IMG/VR virus record: IMGVR_UViG_3300027777_000031
Location: 1 to 64,000 of that record
Source of the DNA: a virus
Reading direction: 5' to 3' (one strand)
DNA length: 64,000 nucleotides
The notes beneath the pieces are model-generated. The model had not been told where the DNA came from. It searched no databases and worked only from the letters and a program-made list of their open reading frames with translations. Numbering within the stretch: position 1 is the stretch's first letter; each line of letters opens with the position of its first letter. The position numbers were made by a program, and so were the translations under genes. Shown one piece after another: positions 18,313 to 26,474 of the stretch.

Positions 18313-20211
18313 ATGCCATCATTAGACATAAATTTTGATTATAACAAAATTCAAAAAAAACTTAACGCGACTAAATCTTTTACAGATATTAAGTCGCAAT
18401 ATGATGAGGCAAATAAAAAGGCGGGAGAATCTTTTGAGAAGACAAAATCCCAAGTTTCCGAATCGTTAACAAGTGTTAAAAATCAAACTAAAAGATATCA
18501 AAAACAAGTTAAGAATCAGTTTGAACAACTTTTAGATTTAACCAATATGTCCGGAGGAAACGGTAGTGGTTCTCCAAAATATATTAAAAGACTTTTAATT
18601 AGAACAATTAAAAACGTTCAACCAAGATTACGAACAATAGTTATCAAAGATTGTTTAACCGCATTAGGTTGTGACCAGCAACAAACGTATACATCCTCCG
18701 GTCCTGTTTATGTGAGAGTTAGTTCTGTTGATTTATTTAATAGACTATTAATTGACCCTCAAGACGAAGTAGGCGCAATTATTTATGAGAAAAATTTACC
18801 TCAACCAGGTCAGATTCCATTCTCAATGAATAGACAATTACACGCATTAACAACACAAACTACAACTTATAATTACATCGGTAAATCAGGACAACCTTTA
18901 TTTGATATTTCATATACAAATTCAGGTCCAAATGGTTTGAATGGTGATTGGTTTAAAGTTGATTTGAGTGGAGCTAGAGCAAACCCTCTTAAAGTTGGTG
19001 AATTTATGGTGGATTATTATGATACCATAAGAATGTCTGAAGATACTGATATAATAGGTTCAATTATGGAATCTTTGTCCGGTGCAATATCTATGAAAAT
19101 TAATGCCGGAACATCACAAGTTCAAAACGCCAGTCAAGCCGAAGTAATATTAGCAAGAATATTAGGTCTTTGTTTTGATAGTGGTGGTAATGAAATAGAC
19201 ACTAGTGGTATTTCAAAACTTGCTGAATTAGATGGTATTGATGATTCATTTTTTGAGTTTACAGATATTGATTTAAGAAATATTGACATTAGAACCGCAA
19301 ACATTAAAAAAGGAGTTATTCAATTTGAAGATTGTGATAATATAGAACTACCTGTTAATTTTAACGAAATTGTTGGTGCATTAGGTCAATTGAATCATTA
19401 TGAAGGTTCTGAGTTTGAAAATGCAGCAAATAACGTAACTAATGTATTGGCTAATAATCCAGCTTGGGCTGGTATTGGTATAAACATTGACCCTCAAGTT
19501 GTTGTTGATACTAATTTTATAAAATTAATAACTAACGGAATGATTGGGGCATTAATCACTCCAAAAATGATATTACCAATAATTGTTATGTATAAAGCTT
19601 TAGGTAATATATTGGCGGATAATATAAAATCATTCACTGACTTCGCAAAAATATTTAAAAAATTCTTTATTAATTTAGTATCCAAAGTAGGTGCAATCTT
19701 TGTTGAGGAATTATATAAATTAATTAAAGAAGATATTTTAAAATTAGTTCAACAAGTTATCCAAGATATTGCTAAAGAAAAAATTGTTAAAAAATACGCA
19801 ATGATATTAAAATTATTGGCGTTATTATTGGCGATTATTGGATTAATAACTGATTATCGTAAATGTAAAAATTTAATTGACGATATTCTTGCATTATTAA
19901 ATTTATTAAATGTTCCGGGATTTGGTAGTGACATTCCATTACCAATATTATACGCAGCTCAATTATTGGATGGTTATTCAGAATCAAGAGCGTTTATTGG
20001 TGCTATTGAAGAAATGCAAAGTTTGGGTATCCCAACCGGAGCGATGCCAAGTGGTGCACCAAATTTTGATATATTAGGTAAATTTGGACAAATGAAAGCT
20101 ATGGCATTAGAAGAAGCCGAAAATAATAAACTTCAAGTCGCTGTTGGACCTTTAACGGTTACTCCCGCGTTTTTAACTGTTCCAACAAGTTCATACGGTA
20201 AAAAATTCTAA
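18313..20211 (+). CDS. large virion protein with hydrophobic helices
   Basis: The protein has 632 residues. The first 75 are a charged helical, probably coiled-coil segment; the middle is mixed alpha/beta; residues about 400-530 hold several strongly hydrophobic helices (for example ITPKMILPIIVMYKALGNIL and MILKLLALLLAIIGLI) separated by amphipathic lysine-rich helices. The C-terminus is Gly/Pro/Ala rich. It precedes the OB-fold baseplate protein and is probably a baseplate, tail or injected protein able to contact membranes. I do not recognise the family. Confidence 0.55.
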   Translation: MPSLDINFDYNKIQKKLNATKSFTDIKSQYDEANKKAGESFEKTKSQVSESLTSVKNQTKRYQKQVKNQFEQLLDLTNMSGGNGSGSPKYIKRLLIRTIKNVQPRLRTIVIKDCLTALGCDQQQTYTSSGPVYVRVSSVDLFNRLLIDPQDEVGAIIYEKNLPQPGQIPFSMNRQLHALTTQTTTYNYIGKSGQPLFDISYTNSGPNGLNGDWFKVDLSGARANPLKVGEFMVDYYDTIRMSEDTDIIGSIMESLSGAISMKINAGTSQVQNASQAEVILARILGLCFDSGGNEIDTSGISKLAELDGIDDSFFEFTDIDLRNIDIRTANIKKGVIQFEDCDNIELPVNFNEIVGALGQLNHYEGSEFENAANNVTNVLANNPAWAGIGINIDPQVVVDTNFIKLITNGMIGALITPKMILPIIVMYKALGNILADNIKSFTDFAKIFKKFFINLVSKVGAIFVEELYKLIKEDILKLVQQVIQDIAKEKIVKKYAMILKLLALLLAIIGLITDYRKCKNLIDDILALLNLLNVPGFGSDIPLPILYAAQLLDGYSESRAFIGAIEEMQSLGIPTGAMPSGAPNFDILGKFGQMKAMALEEAENNKLQVAVGPLTVTPAFLTVPTSSYGKKF

Positions 20212-20213
20212 TT

Positions 20214-20435
20214 ATGAATAAAAAAGAAAAATCTGAAAAAGTATTACAAATTATTAAAGAATATAAAACATCTTCAAATAAAGATTTAATGCTTGCTATG
20301 GATTGTATTCAAGAAGATTTTGAATACACTAAAAACTTAGTATTAAAATCAACAGAACAATTAGATAAGTTAGAATTAACTTACAATACGATATTAAAAG
20401 AATATAACAAAAGAGTGAAACCAAATGGAAATTAA
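20214..20435 (+). CDS. small coiled-coil protein
   Basis: The protein has 73 residues, is lysine and glutamate rich and is predicted to be entirely helical (two amphipathic helices). It starts two bases after the upstream stop and overlaps the next gene by 11 bases, so it is cotranslated with tail genes. It may be a chaperone or adaptor for one of them. No family is recognised. Confidence 0.6.
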   Translation: MNKKEKSEKVLQIIKEYKTSSNKDLMLAMDCIQEDFEYTKNLVLKSTEQLDKLELTYNTILKEYNKRVKPNGN

Positions 20436-21993
20436 TAATCAAAATATTCATCAAATAATATTTCCTGGTTATGTTTACGATAACCAAGACCCTATGATGT
20501 TAGGAAGACTTCGTGTTATTCCGGAAACAAAAAATTATAATGATATCATAGCGTCAGTAGCCAATTGGAATGAAGAAACAGATAAATGGACATCCAAAGA
20601 CCCGTTAATTTTTTTACCTTTATTACCGTTTTATATTAGCCAAACACCTAAAAAAGACGAATATGTTCATATTATTTATATGAACAAAAAATTCCCATTT
20701 CAAAACCAATTCTATATACAGGGTCCGTTTTCATCCCCAATGACAACACCTTTTGAAAATTTTCAAGGAGCTAAAAAATTCTTAGCCACAGGGGATAGAA
20801 TTAAACAAGGATTGAGTCTTAAAAATCAAGATGGAGAATATCGTGATGATAATAGTAAAGGTGTCTTCCCTGAACCGGGTGATAACGCTTTATTAGGTCG
20901 AGGAACTGCAGATGTTATTGTTAAAGAAAATGAAGTTTTAATTCGTGCAGGTAAAACAAAAGAATTGTCTAAAGATAAATTTCCAATAGGTAATCAAAAT
21001 AGAGCGTTTTTACAATTAACAAGGTTTACACAAACTAAACAAACGTTACCAACCGAAACAAATTATCGATTAGTTCAAGATATTCAATTAGTTAAGAAAA
21101 TGATTGTTTGGGATATATCAACTTTAAACTCAAGTGCCGACGCATTTACAGGTTCAGTTAAATTATATAATCTTAAACCAAGTGCTAAAATTAATACAGA
21201 AAATTTTAAATACGACACAATATTAAATTTAACTAGTGGTGAAGATTATGGTGTTGAATTAGAATCGGTATCATTTATGGGTAAAACTTTTACTGATTCC
21301 GTTAAAACTATCAACGATTTTATTTCTAAAGTATTTGACCCAAATGTAACATTTACAGGGATTACAATAAATAACCCACAAAATTTTGGTGGTCAATTCC
21401 CTTTTGTTGTAACACCGTCAAAACAAACATATGAAATTGGTAAAAAATTCGCACCAACATCCGCATTAGGTGAGATTCTTGAATATATTAATTACAAAAG
21501 ATTTTTTAATAATATTAAATTAAATAACTCAAAAGAAGATGGTTGGTTTTTGGTTTCTGATAATAAAGGGGGTAAACCATTATTTGGTCCTTTATCAAAT
21601 GTAAAAGAGGAATCTATTACTCCAACAACATTTAAAAGTGAGGATATCAGTTATGGTGTGTTAGGTGCTCAAAAAGTATTTTTATTATCTCAAAATTCTA
21701 CAAGTCCTAAAGGACAAATTAATATTGCGAATACATTATATGGTATACCACAAGATAAATTTGTTGGAGCGGGAGATACATTATTTGAAAAAACTTATTC
21801 AACCGTTAGAGGTGAAGAACTAATAAAACTAATTGAGAAAATAGTTGACTTCTTAAACAATCACGTTCACCCTCACGCCAATATGGTTCCGGATGAAGCA
21901 ACTCAAGGTTCTAAAACAACTAAGACCAGTATCAACCAATTATTATCCGATGTAAATAATACTGTCCTAAATCAAAATATTCGAATAAACTAA
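20425..21993 (+). CDS. baseplate protein with gp5-like OB-fold domain
   Basis: The protein has 522 residues. The N-terminus ([20 protein letters not shown] and then [20 protein letters not shown]) matches the OB-fold of baseplate hub proteins such as T4 gp5 and gpV-type spikes: a DP-x-GR-V strand, then a proline-rich turn and a Pro/Gly plus acidic strand. The C-terminus contains [14 protein letters not shown], a His-rich helix often found at the end of such proteins. The middle region has no lysozyme motif that I can see. It most likely forms part of the hub or tail tip. Confidence 0.62.
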   Translation: MEINNQNIHQIIFPGYVYDNQDPMMLGRLRVIPETKNYNDIIASVANWNEETDKWTSKDPLIFLPLLPFYISQTPKKDEYVHIIYMNKKFPFQNQFYIQGPFSSPMTTPFENFQGAKKFLATGDRIKQGLSLKNQDGEYRDDNSKGVFPEPGDNALLGRGTADVIVKENEVLIRAGKTKELSKDKFPIGNQNRAFLQLTRFTQTKQTLPTETNYRLVQDIQLVKKMIVWDISTLNSSADAFTGSVKLYNLKPSAKINTENFKYDTILNLTSGEDYGVELESVSFMGKTFTDSVKTINDFISKVFDPNVTFTGITINNPQNFGGQFPFVVTPSKQTYEIGKKFAPTSALGEILEYINYKRFFNNIKLNNSKEDGWFLVSDNKGGKPLFGPLSNVKEESITPTTFKSEDISYGVLGAQKVFLLSQNSTSPKGQINIANTLYGIPQDKFVGAGDTLFEKTYSTVRGEELIKLIEKIVDFLNNHVHPHANMVPDEATQGSKTTKTSINQLLSDVNNTVLNQNIRIN

Positions 21994-22015
21994 ATATTTA
22001 TTGTTAAAAGATTTT

Positions 22016-23476
22016 ATGTCAATTAACAATTCATATTTCAGTAAGAACAACACACTCATATCTCATAGCTTAACAAACACAGGAAGAAATCCTGTGACTG
22101 AGCTATTTTATGGTTCGTTAGCAACATCACAATATCCAAACGGTTTTAGCCGATTTATCTTTGATTTAGACCTAACTCTATTACAAGAAAAAGTTTCTGA
22201 TGGAACTATTTCAACAACTTGTAATGATACTATGGTTCATACATTAAGAATGGTTAATACATCAACTTTTAATCTTGAAACATTAAATACAACAACATCT
22301 CAAGGTAGATTAAGAGCAACATCATTTGATTTAATATTATTTAGAATCCCTAACAACCAATTATGGGATGAAGGGGTTGGATACGACTTCGCAGATTTGA
22401 TATACGATTATAGTAATTCTGATAAAAATTTCTCAACAAGACCATCCAATTGGATTCAAACCACAACATTAAGTGGTTGGACTGAACCGGGTATCTATAA
22501 CAATATTAATTCAGGTTCAACACCATATAGTGCCATAACAATAGTTGATACTCAACACTTCCAATTTGGAAATGAAAATATTTCATTTGATATGACAAGT
22601 GAAATTAATAGTATTTTAACGGGGGGATTAACCGGAGTTACTGGTTGGGGTATTGCTTATCTACCTCAAATTGAAAATTTAACAGGGTTAACCGAAAACT
22701 ATGAAGTTCAATTTTTTACAAGACATACCCAAACATTCTACGAACCATTCTTAGAAACAAACTACGATGACATAATTGATGATGATAGAAATAACTTTTC
22801 ATTAGGTAAAGTAAATAAGTTATACCTATATCTATATGAAGACGGTAACCCAATTAATTTAGATTCATTACCCTCAGTATCAATTTCTGACGCAAGTGGA
22901 ACACCAATACTTGGATTATCAACACCTAATTTAAGTGTTTGCCAAAGAACAAAAGGGGTTTATGAAGTTATTATCCCACCATTATTAGGATACAAAACAC
23001 CTTGTTCATTTTATGATGTTTGGAGCGATTTATACATAAACGGATTTCAAGTAGATGATATAACAAATAGTTTCACATTATACCCATTTAAAAAATCAAT
23101 CCAAATTGGAACAACAACTCAAGACCCAAAAGTTTATGGTTTTGATTTTTACGGTATCAAACAAGATGAAAAAATATACAACACAGATATTAGAAAAGTC
23201 GGAGTGGTTATCAAACAAGCTTACACTACTCAAAAATTATTACCAAACGTTGACGCTTATTATAGAGTATATGTTCGTGAAGGTCAAACTGAAGTTCAAG
23301 TTCAAGATTGGACAAAAATAAATAAAACCCCAAATGAATACTATTTTATGTTTGATACTCGAGATAAAATACCTAACGAATATTACATTGATTTAAAGGT
23401 AACTAGTAGTGGGGAAATAAACACATATAAAAAACAAATCAAATTCCAAATAGTAAATCTAAAATATTTGGAATAA
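22016..23476 (+). CDS. virion structural protein, beta-rich
   Basis: The protein has 486 residues from the ATG at 22016; a TTG at 22001 in the same frame is possible, but an ATATTTAT motif at 21994-22001 would then overlap it. The sequence is Thr/Ser/Asn rich with alternating hydrophobic residues, typical of beta-sandwich tail or fibre proteins, and ends in an Ig-like segment (YYRVYVREGQTEVQVQDW). No signal peptide is seen. It follows the OB-fold baseplate gene and is probably a baseplate or whisker component. The family is not recognised. Confidence 0.5.
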   Translation: MSINNSYFSKNNTLISHSLTNTGRNPVTELFYGSLATSQYPNGFSRFIFDLDLTLLQEKVSDGTISTTCNDTMVHTLRMVNTSTFNLETLNTTTSQGRLRATSFDLILFRIPNNQLWDEGVGYDFADLIYDYSNSDKNFSTRPSNWIQTTTLSGWTEPGIYNNINSGSTPYSAITIVDTQHFQFGNENISFDMTSEINSILTGGLTGVTGWGIAYLPQIENLTGLTENYEVQFFTRHTQTFYEPFLETNYDDIIDDDRNNFSLGKVNKLYLYLYEDGNPINLDSLPSVSISDASGTPILGLSTPNLSVCQRTKGVYEVIIPPLLGYKTPCSFYDVWSDLYINGFQVDDITNSFTLYPFKKSIQIGTTTQDPKVYGFDFYGIKQDEKIYNTDIRKVGVVIKQAYTTQKLLPNVDAYYRVYVREGQTEVQVQDWTKINKTPNEYYFMFDTRDKIPNEYYIDLKVTSSGEINTYKKQIKFQIVNLKYLE

Positions 23477-23481
23477 TCAGA

Positions 23482-23488
23482 TATTTAT
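23482..23488 (+). promoter_or_regulatory. candidate late promoter motif (TATTTAT)
   Basis: The motif is preceded by GA and followed by AAATAAAAAA. It stands 12 bases before the ATG at 23501. Here it is palindromic (TATTTATAAATA), so the T4-like form TATAAATA is also present. Confidence 0.4.
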
Positions 23489-23500
23489 AAATAAAAAATT

Positions 23501-23884
23501 ATGGCAAATAGATATTTTACAGGAACAAGCTGTGGTGATAGTTCATATATAACATTCATTGCTGATGACACAATCCTTACAGCGAATACACTTAACAAAA
23601 TTTATCAATTAGGTAGTGGTCAGTGTATTACCTTAACGGCATCAGGTGCAACCACAAACAATTACGTTACCGCAGGTATCTTTTATGGTCCTTATACTTC
23701 TTGTACTCAATGTATAACACCGGCTAACTCAGCAGGAAACACATCAATAATATGTGCCACTTGTGATGGCTCAACTTTTACTGCAACAACAGTTTCTCAC
23801 GGAATATACACTAACGGACAAAATAGAGCAATTTCACAAAATAACACGGTTTCCATCGGAGGCTTTAACGGATTAAATAACTAA
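23501..23884 (+). CDS. small Cys/Thr-rich virion protein
   Basis: The protein has 127 residues, rich in Thr, Ser, Gly and Cys, with paired cysteines (CTQC, CATC). There is no signal peptide. The composition is that of a small beta-structured decoration or fibre-tip protein. It has its own late-type motif upstream and a strong terminator just downstream, so it can be made as a single-gene transcript in large amounts. The family is not recognised. Confidence 0.5.
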   Translation: MANRYFTGTSCGDSSYITFIADDTILTANTLNKIYQLGSGQCITLTASGATTNNYVTAGIFYGPYTSCTQCITPANSAGNTSIICATCDGSTFTATTVSHGIYTNGQNRAISQNNTVSIGGFNGLNN

Positions 23885-23889
23885 ATAAA

Positions 23890-23920
23890 AAAAGAGAAAT
23901 TAATTTTTCTCTTTTTTTTT
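23890..23920 (+). terminator. rho-independent terminator
   Basis: A stem AAAAGAGAAA / TTTCTCTTTT with a six-base loop is followed by a run of T. It directly follows the stop of the gene at 23501-23884 and closes the plus-strand structural block. Confidence 0.75.
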
Positions 23921-23986
23921 TACCATTTTATTTTTTATTGTCAAAAATATCCTTACATTTGTACCATAAATAAAATCAAGGACAAA

Positions 23987-24427
23987 ATGAAAAGAATATT
24001 TAAATTTTTTAAAAGATTAGCGATTAGACGTATTGCAAAGGCAAGAAATCAATTTGATTACCAAGACCCGGGATTATTGGGTGATGTTCATATCTGTAAA
24101 GCAATCTGTCGTAAACTTATTACAAGTGAAGGTTCTAAATTTTTAATCGCACCATTATCAGCACAAAGATATATTAAACATTCTGAACTTGGAATATTCG
24201 TTATCCTTGACGATAAAAAAATTAGTGTAATCAATCACGAATACTACTATAGTAATATCTTAATGTCAAATAGAGATTGGGATAAACTAACAAAGATGTA
24301 TGATACAAAAGTAGAACGCATCCGACAAGAATTAAAAAATGAAATGAAATCTCAAATCAAATACTCCTTAAAGAATATTTTAGATAGAGTGGACAAATCT
24401 AAAAAAACAAAAACTCCTACTGAGTAA
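23987..24427 (+). CDS. hypothetical basic protein
   Basis: The protein has 146 residues with a strongly basic N-terminus (MKRIFKFFKRLAIRRIAKAR) that is amphipathic and could bind membrane or nucleic acid, a central mixed domain and a lysine-rich coiled C-terminus. A TACATTTG sequence at 23954-23961 matches the flavobacterial -7 element, but no well-placed -33 element is seen. It converges with the minus-strand head module across a shared terminator. No family is recognised. Confidence 0.55.
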   Translation: MKRIFKFFKRLAIRRIAKARNQFDYQDPGLLGDVHICKAICRKLITSEGSKFLIAPLSAQRYIKHSELGIFVILDDKKISVINHEYYYSNILMSNRDWDKLTKMYDTKVERIRQELKNEMKSQIKYSLKNILDRVDKSKKTKTPTE

Positions 24428-24437
24428 GGGTTTTTTT
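24410..24437. terminator. bidirectional terminator between convergent genes
   Basis: The stem AAAACTC / GGGTTTT encloses a smaller TAC/GTA hairpin and has T-runs on both strands. It lies between the plus gene ending at 24427 and the minus gene ending at 24440, so it can serve both. Confidence 0.6.
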
Positions 24438-24439
24438 AT

Positions 24440-25432
24440 TTAAAACATATCTTCAAGTTTATCTAAATGTTTTTTAACAATCTCTAAGTCACCAATGTCG
24501 GTATAATCAAATCCTTTACTCTTTAAAGTCTGAACCTCAGTGTGTAAATGTAACATCATTTGTTTAATCATATTTGACATTGTAGGATACGATTCAATCA
24601 TTTTATCCAAATGATAAGATTCTTTTGGTAATTTTAAAACATCCCCAATTTTCTTAACCCAATCCTTACCATAATTGTCCGCATCCATTTCCATCTCCCA
24701 ATAGATTTTAAAGAACTCTTCAAAATCCTCAATATCCCCCATATATGAATCCTTCATATCAAAATCCTTCATTTGTTGTTCGTGTTTTAATTCGTGGAAT
24801 AACACATAAACAAACGAGGCAAAATTGGAAAACATCTCAGGTGAACATATTATAATCATATTACTTGTTCTCACACCTTTAAAACCAGTGTTACAAGAAT
24901 TTAATACTTTTATCACATACCCTCTATCCTGAATAAAATCTTTTATCTTTTCAGCAATTAAATTAAAATGATTAATTTTATCCTCAGGAATATCTTTTCT
25001 AAATTTATCAATAACTCTATCGTAATTTGAACTTGTTTTTAGACCATTTGGGACAATATCTTCCAAAATGGTATCATTGGTTATCTCAACCCATTCTGTT
25101 ACAATAGGGACTATTTTCTGACCTTTTTTGCCGGGCGTTTGATTAATGTTATCACCATCATCATCATTCATCATAGGGTGATTTTTAATTTTTTTAGAAA
25201 TTTTTAAGGCTTCCCTCTCCATTTTAACAATCTTATTCTTTGGAGTACTCATTTGACCATCATAACTATCATACGCCAACTCAGCATCATCATATTTTGA
25301 TGTCGCCACAGTGAAAGGTTGTAATTGTTCTTTATTAAAAAGTCTAACACCCGGACTCATTGGAATTCTAAATGAACCCGAACCACCAGTACCTGTCGCC
25401 TCTTTAATCTGTATTTTGTTATTTTTGTTCAT
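24440..25432 (-). CDS. putative zinc metallopeptidase with prohead-cleaved leader
   Basis: The protein has 330 residues. A conserved HELKH (HExxH) zinc site lies in VLFHELKHEQQ, followed about 30 residues later by the acidic EMEMDADNYG segment that could give the third ligand, as in small gluzincin-type domains. Residues 7-11 (IQIKE) followed by ATGTGGSGSF resemble the predicted mature start of the capsid protein (E-ATGEGSNGAF), which suggests cleavage after Glu11 by the prohead protease and location inside the head. It is the last gene of the head module. Confidence 0.55.
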   Translation of the reverse strand: MNKNNKIQIKEATGTGGSGSFRIPMSPGVRLFNKEQLQPFTVATSKYDDAELAYDSYDGQMSTPKNKIVKMEREALKISKKIKNHPMMNDDDGDNINQTPGKKGQKIVPIVTEWVEITNDTILEDIVPNGLKTSSNYDRVIDKFRKDIPEDKINHFNLIAEKIKDFIQDRGYVIKVLNSCNTGFKGVRTSNMIIICSPEMFSNFASFVYVLFHELKHEQQMKDFDMKDSYMGDIEDFEEFFKIYWEMEMDADNYGKDWVKKIGDVLKLPKESYHLDKMIESYPTMSNMIKQMMLHLHTEVQTLKSKGFDYTDIGDLEIVKKHLDKLEDMF

Positions 25433-25460
25433 ATACTTATAAATATACTAAAATTTAATT

Positions 25461-25685
25461 ATGGAACAACAACCTGAACTATTTGGAAAGTTATTTGAAT
25501 CAATCCCAATTCACACCGAAGAACACTTAGACGCAATCCTTGATACTATGACAAAGGAACACGCAATCTATTACCTAACACAAGCCGTAAAATACGCATA
25601 CCAAGCAGGAATATACTCAATAGGTGAATGTGAAGTAATCTCAAAATCAATTAGAATCACCAATAAAAAAGAAAAAGAGGACTAA
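25461..25685 (+). CDS. small hypothetical acidic protein
   Basis: The protein has 74 residues, is helical and acidic, and begins MEQQPELFGKLFESIP. It is a lone plus-strand gene between minus-strand genes, with a TATAAATA sequence about 20 bases upstream that it may share with the divergent metallopeptidase gene. Its stop codon is inside a terminator hairpin. No family is recognised. Confidence 0.55.
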   Translation: MEQQPELFGKLFESIPIHTEEHLDAILDTMTKEHAIYYLTQAVKYAYQAGIYSIGECEVISKSIRITNKKEKED

Positions 25686-25694
25686 TTGTCCTCT
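25676..25694. terminator. bidirectional terminator containing both stop codons
   Basis: AGAGGAC and GTCCTCT form a perfect 7-bp stem around TAATT. The stop codons of the convergent genes at 25461-25685 (plus) and 25682-26371 (minus) both lie within it. Confidence 0.65.
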
Positions 25695-26371
25695 AATATT
25701 TTATTCGACTTACGGATATTTTCCTCACCCCACATTGGTTGAAGATTATCCAAACACCAACACTTCATAAACTCCTCGTCTCCAATTTCCTGTATGTCAA
25801 ATGATGTAATAGGTAATTTATGGTCTACGTGCCATACCCCGTAATTTTCCCACGTCATATCATCCTTAAATTGGTTTTCTAAATGAACAATCAATTCCTC
25901 AGGACTATATTGTAGAACATCAAAGTAATGTCCGTTCTTCTCCACATTACTCTCCTTTAAAACCTGATATATCGCAGTTCTGAAATTAGAGATTAGTTTA
26001 TAGAGGGGGTCAGACGATTTACGATTTCTTTCGTAATCACGTTTTATTTGACGAATTTTATCTACATTATTTTCTCGGTACTCTTTAATATATTCATTCC
26101 ATTTATCTTTGTTATTTTCATACCAAATTTTATGTTTTTTAGATAATTTTTCTTTATTTTTTTCTCTGTATTTTTTATCAGCAACTTTTTTACCCCCAAT
26201 ATTTCTTCTACCGGATGGACCAAGAACAACACCATTATCTCTTAATGTATTTAGAACAATTGTTTTATGTATTTTTAATTTTTCACTAATAGTGGGGGAA
26301 CCTAATAAATCTTCAGTATAAAGTTTTATGATTTCACTGACCTGTGATTCTGTTAATTCTATTTTTCTCAT
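25682..26371 (-). CDS. HNH endonuclease with N-terminal HTH (free-standing homing type)
   Basis: The protein has 229 residues from the ATG at 26371; an upstream in-frame ATG at 26398 is unlikely because the ATATTTAT-like motif lies between them. Residues 1-55 form a helix-turn-helix (SQVSEIIKLY then SPTISEKLKIHKTIVLNTL). A lysine-rich linker leads to a C-terminal HNH nuclease: HVDHKLPITSF, then CLDNLQPMW and a terminal Asn. Such genes are typical free-standing homing endonucleases of T4-like phages. It sits immediately after the major capsid gene, a usual target neighbourhood. Confidence 0.78.
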   Translation of the reverse strand: MRKIELTESQVSEIIKLYTEDLLGSPTISEKLKIHKTIVLNTLRDNGVVLGPSGRRNIGGKKVADKKYREKNKEKLSKKHKIWYENNKDKWNEYIKEYRENNVDKIRQIKRDYERNRKSSDPLYKLISNFRTAIYQVLKESNVEKNGHYFDVLQYSPEELIVHLENQFKDDMTWENYGVWHVDHKLPITSFDIQEIGDEEFMKCWCLDNLQPMWGEENIRKSNKILEDN

Positions 26372-26429
26372 ATTAATAAATATAATATATTTGTCCAAAA
26401 AATCAACTATAACAAAATTAAAATAAAAA

Positions 26430-26450
26430 AAAGGGACATATAGTCCCTTT
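26430..26450 (-). terminator. terminator of the major capsid gene
   Basis: AAAGGGAC / GTCCCTTT form a perfect 8-bp stem with an ATATA loop, with A/T runs on both sides. It lies 25 bases beyond the capsid stop and isolates it from the endonuclease gene. Confidence 0.7.
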
Positions 26451-26474
26451 TTGTTAAATATTTTAAGATTTTGA

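Noticed and set aside
23938-23961. Host-type promoter ahead of the gene at 23987
   Set aside because: TACATTTG matches the -7 box, but the nearest TTG is only 13 bases away, too close for the consensus seen elsewhere.
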